A stretch of DNA of 64,000 nt from NCBI GenBank assembly GCA_964643355.1, contig CAZXPW010000001.1:129796-193795 (forward strand), written 5' to 3'. Source of the DNA: FEN-1350 sp964643355 (GTDB lineage Bacteria; Planctomycetota; Phycisphaerae; Sedimentisphaerales; Anaerohalosphaeraceae). Each line of letters starts with the position of its first letter. The stretch's first letter is position 1. A program made the position numbers and the translations under genes. Under the pieces are notes generated by a model. That model had not been told where the DNA came from. It worked only from the letters and a program-made list of their open reading frames with translations, and made no database searches. This document shows, in pieces, positions 1 to 6,732 of the stretch.

Positions 1-279
1 ATCCTGTTGTCGTAATGCAAGGATCTCATCAATACTTTTGCCATTGGCCAGACAAGTGGCCATGCTCCCACTGGCAAGGGATGGGCCACATCCATCGGTG
101 ATAAATGTGGCGGCATCCGCTCTACCATTGTTAACAACCAGCCAGAATTCCATGGTATCTCCGCAAGGGCCGGTGACACGGGCGTGCCCATCGAATTCGT
201 CCAACGGGCCATAGTTTCGAGGGTTTTTCGCGTGATCTTGCGCTGTCGGGGAAAAACTTTGGTGATCCATACAATCCAT
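1..279 (-). CDS. IscU/NifU-like iron-sulfur cluster scaffold (partial, C-terminus outside window)
   Basis: About 93 residues are visible. They contain the IscU/NifU N-terminal hallmarks: a KNPRNYG motif near residue 23, a GPCGDTMEFW segment with the first ligand cysteine, and TDGCGPSLASGSM with the second. The family assembles Fe-S clusters on conserved cysteines in the cytoplasm. The ATG at 279 is chosen because the frame carrying these motifs begins there and an AGGAGA ribosome site lies 11 bases upstream. Another ATG at 289 is in a different frame and gives no homologous protein. The gene sits 6 bases after the stop of the MinD/ferredoxin gene, so it is the last visible gene of the sigma-54 cluster. 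The role of supplying clusters to the two ferredoxin ATPases is inferred. Confidence 0.8.
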   Translation of the reverse strand, partial: MDCMDHQSFSPTAQDHAKNPRNYGPLDEFDGHARVTGPCGDTMEFWLVVNNGRADAATFITDGCGPSLASGSMATCLANGKSIDEILALRQQD

Positions 280-285
280 GTTGTT

Positions 286-1284
286 TCATCTCTCCTGTCG
301 AGTTAGTTGATCCCAGATGTTTCGAATATCCTCGGCGCTCGGGGCGTCGGTTTCCACGACAGCCCGCGCCTGCATCTGGGCCTGGGTAATGGCTCTGTCA
401 TATCGGATACGACCAACGATTTGTGCGCCCAATTGGCTTGCTTTTGCTTCGATTCGCTGGGTCATCTCCGGATTGAGATCCCATTTGTTCACACAAACGG
501 CTGACGGGATGTCGAAGTGCTGCGTCAGCGAAATAACCCGTTCCAGATCATGTTCTCCAGACACGGTCGGTTCGGTTACGATCAATACCTGAGAGCAACC
601 TGTAACCGAGGCGATGACTGGGCAACCGATCCCCGGAGGCCCGTCAACGATAATGATGTGCCGTTGCCGTTCTTCTGCGATTTGGCGGGCCTGAGTGCGC
701 ACCAGAGAGACCAGTTTTCCGGAGTTCTCGGCCGCGATCCCCAGACGGGCATTGACCATCGGGCCGCAGCGCGTATCCGAAACCATCCATTCACCGCAGA
801 GGGATTCCGGAAAGTCGATGGCTTGTACCGGGCAGAATCGGACGCATACACCGCAACCTTCACAAGCCCATGGATCGATCCGAAAGAGGGTCGGTCCGGC
901 CAGACCCATTTCTTCCTGCATTTCCCGGATGAGAACATGATCTCGGATCGAACAGGAGCGTTCACAATGATCGCAGTTTTCGCAATCCGACTTTACCCCC
1001 GACGAAGCCAAACCATCGGCGGCACCTGCCTGCAGGACCGCTCCGAATCGACAATGAGCCAGACAGGCGCCGCAGCCGATACAATCCTGCGAACGGATGA
1101 CGGCCTTGTGGCCGGCATAAAAATCATGCCGTTCCTTGATCTGCGGAGATAGGACCAGATGCAAATCCGCCGCATCGACATCGCAATCGGCGATGACGGG
1201 GCGATCCGCCAACATTGCCAGGGACGCGGCCACGCTGGTCTTACCCGTTCCGCCTTTACCACTAATGATCACCAGTTCCTTCAT
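286..1284 (-). CDS. MinD/Mrp-family ATPase with inserted ferredoxin domain (ORP-cluster type)
   Basis: A 332-residue P-loop ATPase. The deviant Walker A motif (SGKGGTGKTS) is at residues 8-17. Cysteine-rich 4Fe-4S motifs follow: CIGCGACLAHC near residue 68, CENCDHCERSC near 101 and CEGCGVCVRFCP near 141. The switch motif VDGPPGIGCPV is near residue 213. This architecture (COG1149) is known from the Desulfovibrio orange-protein cluster and from relatives of the Fe-S carrier Mrp/NBP35. It likely binds ATP and Fe-S clusters and handles metal-sulfur cofactors in the cytosol. It is the second of two such paralogues here (the other is at 1647-2480), separated by a DsrE-like gene. The upstream SD (GGAA) is weak. 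Confidence 0.9.
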   Translation of the reverse strand: MKELVIISGKGGTGKTSVAASLAMLADRPVIADCDVDAADLHLVLSPQIKERHDFYAGHKAVIRSQDCIGCGACLAHCRFGAVLQAGAADGLASSGVKSDCENCDHCERSCSIRDHVLIREMQEEMGLAGPTLFRIDPWACEGCGVCVRFCPVQAIDFPESLCGEWMVSDTRCGPMVNARLGIAAENSGKLVSLVRTQARQIAEERQRHIIIVDGPPGIGCPVIASVTGCSQVLIVTEPTVSGEHDLERVISLTQHFDIPSAVCVNKWDLNPEMTQRIEAKASQLGAQIVGRIRYDRAITQAQMQARAVVETDAPSAEDIRNIWDQLTRQER

Positions 1285-1309
1285 GTTTTTCCATTTCTGA
1301 TTCGATCGA

Positions 1310-1630
1310 TCAGATGGTTACAACTCGATCCGAATCGCGAACAATTTCATAATGATCCTTGAGAGTCGATAGAGGACAAATCTGAGAACCTTTGGAATCG
1401 CGAAGCTTCAGACACGAACCACAGGCGAGAATATGCCCTCCGGCATCCAAAACTTTTTGTGCCTGCGCCTTGACATTGAATTTCGGGTCCTCGATCCGGT
1501 CGATTTCAACGCCTCGACCCGAAAGGAAAATCCGCACCTGATCGCCCTGTTCCAGACTGTACAACGCCAGACGCAAGACATTAAAAACCGTTTCCGGATC
1601 GATTTGCGTAATAATGATACCCAGTTTCAT
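1310..1630 (-). CDS. DsrE/DsrF-like small protein
   Basis: A 106-residue protein beginning MKLGIIITQIDPETV, with a predicted alpha/beta fold and a CGSC motif near residue 72 (ILACGSCLKLR). The DsrE/F/YchN family contains sulfur-relay proteins with an active cysteine in this area. The ATG at 1630 is preferred over the upstream-extended frame (to 1684) because GGGAGA lies directly before it and the family fold starts there. The gene lies between two MinD/ferredoxin ATPases and starts 16 bases after the stop of the upstream one. A sulfur-transfer role in the ORP-like cluster is inferred; no partner DsrF/H genes are visible. Confidence 0.75.
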   Translation of the reverse strand: MKLGIIITQIDPETVFNVLRLALYSLEQGDQVRIFLSGRGVEIDRIEDPKFNVKAQAQKVLDAGGHILACGSCLKLRDSKGSQICPLSTLKDHYEIVRDSDRVVTI

Positions 1631-1646
1631 GATCTCTCCCGTACGA

Positions 1647-2480
1647 TTAGACGATCTCGATGACCCTTTTCCATAATGATTCAAATAACTTTCGATATTC
1701 TGGCAGGATTTCCACGATCAGGTTTCCTTTGGAATACTCCTCGGCGATTCGGCGGTCATCCGGAATTTCAGCCAAGATCGGAATCCGTTGTTCTCGACAG
1801 AATTGATGAATCCGGTCATCGCCTATTCCCATTCGATTGACCACCACGCCGAACGGTATCGTTAATTGTCGGAGTGTATCCACGGCAATCTGAAGGTCGT
1901 GGAGTCCAAAGGGAGTCGGCTCGGTAACCAAAATCACGAAGTCTGTGCCTCGAAGTGTTGTAACAACCGAGCATGAGGTCCCCGGCGGCGCATCCAGGAT
2001 CGTCCCGATGTCTTTTCGTATCCGCTTTTTGACCTCCCGAATCATCGGCGGTGCCATGGCCACACCGACATCGATCTGGCCCCGGATCAGAGTAATATTG
2101 TTCGATGTCAGCGTCTGAATCGTTCCGATACGATGATGAACATCGTGAATGGCCTTTTTCGGGCACACCTTGGCGCATCCACCGCAGCCATGGCACATCT
2201 CGGGAAACAAAAGGGGCTTGGCCCCGAACGAAACAATGGCGTGGTATTGGCAGAACCGGCCGCACTCGCCACAACCATCGCAAAGGGATTCATCCACCTG
2301 CGGCACCGGAATTCCAATTTCATGTTCGCTCTGTACGGTCCCCTTGACAAACAAGTGACAATTCGGCTCTTCTACATCGCAGTCCAGAAGCTGGATATCA
2401 GAGCCAATCGCGCGTGCTAAATTCACCGACACCGTTGTCTTGCCGGTCCCGCCCTTACCGGATGCAATCGCGAGAATCAT
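1647..2480 (-). CDS. MinD/Mrp-family ATPase with ferredoxin insert
   Basis: A 277-residue P-loop ATPase with ASGKGGTGKTTVSVN at the N-terminus. Two 4Fe-4S clusters are predicted (CDGCGECGRFC near residue 87 and CHGCGGCAKVCP near 116). A DAPPGTSCSVV switch motif follows. It is shorter than the paralogue at 286-1284, having two cysteine clusters rather than three. The ATG at 2480 has AGGTGG 5 bases upstream and overlaps the stop of the permease gene (ATGA), which implies translational coupling. A GTG at 2489 is possible but less well placed. In Desulfovibrio two such ATPases are part of the ORP complex; the same role is inferred here. Confidence 0.9.
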   Translation of the reverse strand: MILAIASGKGGTGKTTVSVNLARAIGSDIQLLDCDVEEPNCHLFVKGTVQSEHEIGIPVPQVDESLCDGCGECGRFCQYHAIVSFGAKPLLFPEMCHGCGGCAKVCPKKAIHDVHHRIGTIQTLTSNNITLIRGQIDVGVAMAPPMIREVKKRIRKDIGTILDAPPGTSCSVVTTLRGTDFVILVTEPTPFGLHDLQIAVDTLRQLTIPFGVVVNRMGIGDDRIHQFCREQRIPILAEIPDDRRIAEEYSKGNLIVEILPEYRKLFESLWKRVIEIV

Positions 2481-3214
2481 AAAATCCACCTGCGTTGAAT
2501 ATTTCGAAGACTGGCTGCGAACAGGCCGATACAGAAAAACCCGAGCACAGTGAAATCAAGGGTGAATGAAAAAGAATGATTTGTATGCGTTGCCCCATGA
2601 AGAAGGTCAACGCCGTAAGTTAATGGCAATATGTAAGCAAGCGGACGAAGAAATAACGGTAGTCCTTCGATGGGGAAAAAAAGCCCACATAGAAAGATCA
2701 TGGGAAACCGGAAAAAATTGGAAAACGTTTGGGCCTCAAAGACCTCGCTCACCGAAACCGCGATGAAAAGACCCAGAAACGCTGATGCTACAGAGATCAT
2801 CATAACGGCGGGGATGAACACAGACCACAGAATCGAGGGCAAATCCGTCACAACAGCGGCAATCACGACGGGAACAAACGCATTCACCAAGCCAAATAGG
2901 ATGGCCCCGCTGGTTTTGGCAAGCATCAAAGCGTTCAATGGAATCGGGGCGAGCAATAACCGTTCAAACGACCGGTTTTTCTTTTCGAAAGTCACGGTAA
3001 CCGACAATAATGATGTGGTACCAAATAGGACGGAAATAGCCACAACACCCGGAAGGATTGTGGGAATACTTTCCATCCCCTTGCCGGATTTGATAAAGAA
3101 CATGCCTGTCCATGCCAGCGGGAAGATCAGCCCCCAACTAATGTTGGGCGGTTTCAGATAATAGGTTCGTATATCCTTGATAAGGATGTTCCAGAAGGCA
3201 ATCCATGTCTTCAT
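2477..3214 (-). CDS. ABC-2 type transporter permease
   Basis: A 245-residue membrane protein with about six hydrophobic segments. It starts MKTWIAFWNILIKDIRTYYLKPP and has the ABC-2 signature area (FRFPMIFLCGLFFPIEGLP) near residues 169-187, followed by LAYILPLTYGVD. ABC-2 permeases form the inner-membrane channel of exporters for drugs, polymers or metals. The gene overlaps the upstream ATPase and the downstream MinD gene by four bases each, so the pair is firmly built into the sigma-54 cluster. The substrate cannot be read from the sequence. An ABC exporter is not part of the described Desulfovibrio ORP operons as I know them. Confidence 0.88.
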   Translation of the reverse strand: MKTWIAFWNILIKDIRTYYLKPPNISWGLIFPLAWTGMFFIKSGKGMESIPTILPGVVAISVLFGTTSLLSVTVTFEKKNRSFERLLLAPIPLNALMLAKTSGAILFGLVNAFVPVVIAAVVTDLPSILWSVFIPAVMMISVASAFLGLFIAVSVSEVFEAQTFSNFFRFPMIFLCGLFFPIEGLPLFLRPLAYILPLTYGVDLLHGATHTNHSFSFTLDFTVLGFFCIGLFAASLRNIQRRWIL

Positions 3215-4206
3215 TGGCCACCTCCGGCTTTTTCCTTTTCTTTGATCATGGTTTTGGCTTCGATCCCCGTCATTCGAACGAAAACATCCTCCAGAGAAGG
3301 CCGCATTTTTCGCGCTTCGGCAACCTCTGCTCCCTGATCTTCCAGAAAACGGACCAGCGGACCCACGCGAATGGGTTCGGATGCCTCCACGCGGATCAGG
3401 GTTGATGTAATCGATTGGAATTCCAGCCTTGGGAAGGAGGCCGTGAGTTTTTCTCGCATATTCGCAAGGGCGTTCACATAGGCAATCTGCACAACATGCC
3501 GATCCTTCAGCGGCTGGACCAGATTCTCGACGGTGTCAATCTGAACGATCTTCCCGGACACGACAAAAGCGACATGTTTGCATAAGCGTTCCGCCTCTTC
3601 AATATAATGCGTGGTTAGCATTATCGTTTTTCCGGACTCGTTGAGGTCGGCAATCATCTGCCGAATCCGTCTGGCGCTTTCCACATCGATACCTGTGGTG
3701 GGCTCGTCAAGGAACAAGATAGCCGGATTGTGGATTATCGCGGCAGCAATTGTTAGTTTACGTTTCATGCCCCTGGAATATCCGCCGAATTTTCGGCTTC
3801 CCGCCGGACCAAGGTCAAAGGTCTTTAAAAGGTTTCTGGCGCGTTTTTGACGTTCTGTTTTCCCTATCCCATAGAGAGCGGCGCAAAAGCAAAGGTTTTC
3901 AAATCCTGTCAATTCAGGATACAGATTACTTTCATCGGGAACCACGCCGATCACGCTTTTTGCAGCCGTGGGATTGCTCGAAAAGTCAATCCCCTTAACC
4001 TGAATCGCACCGGAATCAGGTCGTATCAAACCGGTTAACATCCCAATCGTCGTGGTCTTACCTGCCCCGTTAGGACCCAAAAAGCCAAAAAGATCGCCAT
4101 GGGGAACAGAAAAAGAAAGTCCGTCCACCGCCTGAATGGAACCGAAGGATTTTCGCAGATTGTCTACGGAAATCGCCGTCAGGGATTCAGAATTTCCACG
4201 ATTCAT
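3211..4206 (-). CDS. ABC transporter ATP-binding protein
   Basis: A 331-residue ABC ATPase. Walker A is GPNGAGKTTT near residue 48. The signature YSRGMKRKLTIA and Walker B ILFLDEPTTGID follow, then an H-loop (LTTHYIEEAE). A C-terminal region of about 100 residues resembles the DUF4162-type extension of ABC-2 exporter ATPases. The ATG at 4206 overlaps the stop of the NifX-like gene as ATGA, and the gene overlaps the permease by four bases. It powers the adjacent ABC-2 permease. A TTG at 4212 would add two residues and is less likely. Confidence 0.92.
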   Translation of the reverse strand: MNRGNSESLTAISVDNLRKSFGSIQAVDGLSFSVPHGDLFGFLGPNGAGKTTTIGMLTGLIRPDSGAIQVKGIDFSSNPTAAKSVIGVVPDESNLYPELTGFENLCFCAALYGIGKTERQKRARNLLKTFDLGPAGSRKFGGYSRGMKRKLTIAAAIIHNPAILFLDEPTTGIDVESARRIRQMIADLNESGKTIMLTTHYIEEAERLCKHVAFVVSGKIVQIDTVENLVQPLKDRHVVQIAYVNALANMREKLTASFPRLEFQSITSTLIRVEASEPIRVGPLVRFLEDQGAEVAEARKMRPSLEDVFVRMTGIEAKTMIKEKEKAGGGQ

Positions 4207-4565
4207 GCCCAATGACCCTCGACATCTGCCGCACCGGCCTCGGTGAGTTTCCCGGAGCGATACCGATCCAGAGCTTCGGCAACGGTTGCTGCGTCCATGT
4301 TGAAGATCTTAATCCCGGCGGCGGAAAGCACACGAAAGGCCTTCGGACCGCAATGACCGGTCACGAGAGCTTGAGCGCCCGAGCCGGCGATGATCTGCGC
4401 TGACTGGATACCTGCACCTTGTGTGGCGTTCAAATTCTGCCGGTTATCCACCACCTCGAATGTATCCGTTTCCAGATCATAGATCAGAAATTTCCGAGCC
4501 CGGCCAAAACGACTGTCCAATGGCGCATTAAGATCGTTTCCGGATGTTGTAAAAGCGATTTTCAT
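4203..4565 (-). CDS. NifX/NifB-like (dinitrogenase iron-molybdenum cofactor family) protein, orange-protein-like
   Basis: A 120-residue protein of the NifX/MTH1175 fold. It starts MKIAFTTSGNDLNAPLDSRFGRA; the DSRFGRA motif is a family hallmark, followed by NATQGAGIQSAQ and ALVTGHCGPKAFRVL. Members bind metal-sulfur cofactors. The Desulfovibrio orange protein, which holds a Mo-Cu-S cluster, belongs here. The start at 4565 matches the family N-terminus; a longer frame to 4649 is a shadow overlapping the CGGC gene. It follows the CGGC gene by 14 bases and overlaps the ABC ATPase gene. It has a conserved cysteine (HCGPKA) and is the closest candidate for the cofactor carrier of this cluster. Confidence 0.88.
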   Translation of the reverse strand: MKIAFTTSGNDLNAPLDSRFGRARKFLIYDLETDTFEVVDNRQNLNATQGAGIQSAQIIAGSGAQALVTGHCGPKAFRVLSAAGIKIFNMDAATVAEALDRYRSGKLTEAGAADVEGHWA

Positions 4566-4579
4566 CGTCTCAATCTCAC

Positions 4580-5032
4580 TTAATTGAAGTCTCGTTTGAT
4601 GTCTTCCGGTTCTTCCAGAAGATGTTGCGCGATCTCGGCCATATTGCACTCATCCCAGTACGGGAGTTGTTTGTGGGCATCCATGTACTTTTGTGGAATG
4701 GGATGGGTCCCGATGATCACGGGCAAGCCATATATGGTTTCAATAAATGCCTTGAATCGCCGAATATTCGGACAGGGAGGATACCCGACAACAAGCCCCG
4801 TGGCCAGATGAATGACTTCCGCCCCGCTTTTCTTCATCTCGGCCGGAACATATTCGATATTCCCGCCGGGACAACCGCCGCAACTGGAGTAGCCGACAAT
4901 CTCCACGGATTCATCCGCCGGATAGATCCGAAAGGCGCCGTGCCGCTGGCGCAACGCCCGGAAACATTTTCCCCCGCCGCAACTTCGATAACGGTCGCAG
5001 ATGAGGATTCCTATTTTCGTTATTTTGGACAT
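4580..5032 (-). CDS. CGGC-domain metal-binding protein
   Basis: A 150-residue protein with several cysteine motifs: ICDRYRSCGGGKCFRAL near residues 11-27, YSSCGGCPGGN near 48-58 and GYPPCPN near 83. This matches the CGGC domain family, thought to bind metal but without an established reaction. The start at 5032 lies inside the last codons of the peroxiredoxin gene (13-base overlap), so the two are probably translationally coupled. It precedes the NifX-like gene by 14 bases. A redox or metal-handling role in the ORP-like cluster is inferred. Confidence 0.8.
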   Translation of the reverse strand: MSKITKIGILICDRYRSCGGGKCFRALRQRHGAFRIYPADESVEIVGYSSCGGCPGGNIEYVPAEMKKSGAEVIHLATGLVVGYPPCPNIRRFKAFIETIYGLPVIIGTHPIPQKYMDAHKQLPYWDECNMAEIAQHLLEEPEDIKRDFN

Positions 5033-5694
5033 TTTTTAAGCACCATAAACCAGTCGAGGACTTTTGTATCCGCGGTGGGCGTTTCCACGCGCTGCTTGGC
5101 TGTTCCGCAGGATCCGGGCGGGGGAACGATGACATCGTCACCGGGCTGCCAGTTGGCCGGCGTGGCGATCTGATGCGTATCAGAGTATTGCATGGCCATC
5201 AAGAGTCGTTTGATCTCGTCCATATTCCGGCCATTACTGAGCGGGTAATACAGAATTGCCCGAACAATCGCATTGGGATCAATGATGAAAACCGCCCGAA
5301 CCGCCTGCGTCGTACTGGCCGCCGGCTGTAACATGCCAAATGCCCTGGACACTTCCATGGTCAGATCGCTGATGACAGGAAAGGTAACCTCGACGCCTTT
5401 CATTCCTTTAAACTCGATCTTCTCCTTGATGGTTCGCAACCAGGCGATGTGGCTGTAACCACTGTCGATGGACAGGCCCAAGAGTTTGCAATTGAGCTTT
5501 TCGAATTCCGGCTGCATACAGGCAAAGGTCATAAACTCGGTTGTGCAAACGGGCGTAAAATCCGCCGGATGCGAGAAGAAAACAACCCATTTGCCATGAA
5601 AATCATCCGGAAAGGTGATGGGGCCCTGCGTAGTTTCCGCCTTGAAAGATGGGGCCTTTTCACCGATCAGTGGCAATCGTGTTACGGTTTCCAT
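5020..5694 (-). CDS. Peroxiredoxin (AhpC/Prx6 type)
   Basis: A 224-residue thiol peroxidase. The peroxidatic cysteine is C50 in PADFTPVCTTE, the family signature. The C-terminal domain is of Prx6 length and carries further cysteines in PPPGSCGTA (near 194) and near the end (KKCPK), like archaeal Prx6-type enzymes. It should reduce hydrogen peroxide and organic peroxides in the cytosol. Its place inside an anaerobe metal-sulfur cluster suggests protection of oxygen-sensitive cofactors. It overlaps the CGGC gene by 13 bases. GGAG before the ATG at 5694 supports the start. Confidence 0.93.
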   Translation of the reverse strand: METVTRLPLIGEKAPSFKAETTQGPITFPDDFHGKWVVFFSHPADFTPVCTTEFMTFACMQPEFEKLNCKLLGLSIDSGYSHIAWLRTIKEKIEFKGMKGVEVTFPVISDLTMEVSRAFGMLQPAASTTQAVRAVFIIDPNAIVRAILYYPLSNGRNMDEIKRLLMAMQYSDTHQIATPANWQPGDDVIVPPPGSCGTAKQRVETPTADTKVLDWFMVLKKCPK

Positions 5695-5767
5695 ATCGAG
5701 TTCTCCTTAACATGCGCGATCCACAATCAATCGTTACGGTCACGATTCAACAGGATCAATTTATCGG

Positions 5768-6124
5768 TTACTGTTTTTCCGATGTCGCTGCGGTTTCTAA
5801 TTCGCTGAGGCGGTTTTGGATCAGATTCAGTTCTGTTTGTAACGCCTCGGCATGATTTTTCAGCGCTTTTCTTTCCAATTCCGGATCGGGTTTGGGATAC
5901 GAATACGGCATTGCATTGCCGCCGAATCGCATCCAGCCCGGCAATCCAGTGGCATAAAACCAGTTCCGCCACCCGCGACCCATTCCGCGGCCTCTACCCA
6001 AACCCATTTCAAAACCTCGGCCGAAATTGGCGTATCCCGGCATTCCAAAACCCGCGCAGAATCCGGCTGCGCGACCGGTCATCGGACCCATTCCCATCGG
6101 TCCGGTTCCGTCTCCTCGTGGCAT
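5768..6124 (-). CDS. DUF5320 family Gly/Met-rich protein
   Basis: A 118-residue protein starting MPRGDGTGPMGMGPMTGRAA, then a glycine/methionine/arginine-rich region (residues 20-50) and a C-terminal coiled-coil-like helix (about residues 85-118). This is the typical layout of DUF5320 proteins. They are often found next to NifX-like and MinD-ferredoxin genes in anaerobes; the function is unknown. It lies between the first NifX-like gene and the peroxiredoxin gene, in the same orientation. The low-complexity N-terminus could bind metal or a partner, but this is speculative. Confidence 0.8.
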   Translation of the reverse strand: MPRGDGTGPMGMGPMTGRAAGFCAGFGMPGYANFGRGFEMGLGRGRGMGRGWRNWFYATGLPGWMRFGGNAMPYSYPKPDPELERKALKNHAEALQTELNLIQNRLSELETAATSEKQ

Positions 6125-6152
6125 GTTTGGTTCCTTTCAAATAAATGCTTGA

Positions 6153-6539
6153 TTATTGTAATCTCGAATTTCCGCAATGCTTTGCCCGAAACCGACGGCG
6201 GCCCCGCCTGCAACAACCCGGCATGACAAACCGCGGATGATCCAATTGGTTTTCAAGGCAAGCATGAATGACTTCATCCACATCCCCCGAAACAAAAGGG
6301 ATGATCCGTATGTCGCGAATGGCCAGCATCTCGGCGACGGATTGAGAGATGGCCCCGCAGACCAAGAGTCGGATATTGTCGGCGGCGATCTTTTCGATTT
6401 TCCGACTCAGATCCTCGTCGAGGGAATCCTCATACCTTTGCTGGATGACTCCCCGAACGATTTCCACAACCACAAGGTGGCGGGACACATCGAAAACCGG
6501 CGCGATTCGCCCATTCCAGATGGAAACAGCCATTTTCAT
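6153..6539 (-). CDS. NifX/NifB-like (dinitrogenase iron-molybdenum cofactor family) protein, first gene of sigma-54 operon
   Basis: A 128-residue NifX-fold protein. MKMAVSIWNGRIAPVFDVSR contains the RIAPVFD motif typical of the MTH1175-like branch. The middle part (LLVCGAISQSVAEML) matches the family. The C-terminal tail has a CCRRGRRRF basic/cysteine stretch. It differs clearly from the paralogue at 4203-4565, so two branches are present. GGAG lies 7 bases before the ATG. The sigma-54 promoter at 6571-6586 places the transcript start about 20 bases upstream, so this is the first gene of the operon. Confidence 0.85.
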   Translation of the reverse strand: MKMAVSIWNGRIAPVFDVSRHLVVVEIVRGVIQQRYEDSLDEDLSRKIEKIAADNIRLLVCGAISQSVAEMLAIRDIRIIPFVSGDVDEVIHACLENQLDHPRFVMPGCCRRGRRRFRAKHCGNSRLQ

Positions 6540-6570
6540 TGATAAACTCCGTCGATCGCTTTATTTGAAC

Positions 6571-6586
6571 AGCAAAAAATGTGCCG
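6571..6586 (-). promoter_or_regulatory. Sigma-54 (-24/-12) promoter of the ORP-like operon
   Basis: Read on the minus strand the site is CGGCACATTTTTTGCT. The GG (6585-6584) and GC (6573-6572) elements are separated by exactly 10 bases, as in the RpoN consensus TGGCAC-N5-TTGC. It lies about 30 bases upstream of the ATG at 6539 and downstream of a sigma-54 activator gene. Confidence 0.85.
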
Positions 6587-6670
6587 CAATCAAATCCGCG
6601 AAACGGATACTGCTAAGCGCTTATCATATAAGCTGTTACAAAACAATAATCATCGCCGAATGAATTGACT

Positions 6671-6728
6671 AAGTCGCAGCATTGCGACCCTGTTGTTTTT
6701 TTAAGTCGCAAAATAACAACTTGCGGTC
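6671..6728 (-). promoter_or_regulatory. Candidate enhancer (UAS) for the sigma-54 activator
   Basis: GTCGCA-N4-TGCGAC at 6673-6688 is a perfect 6-base inverted repeat. AAGTCGCA occurs again at 6703-6710, 32 bases (three helical turns) away, and a degenerate partner TTGCGGTC follows at 6721-6728. The elements lie about 90-145 bases upstream of the -24 element, a usual distance for enhancer-binding proteins. Assignment to the neighbouring activator is inferred. Confidence 0.55.
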
Positions 6729-6732
6729 ATCT

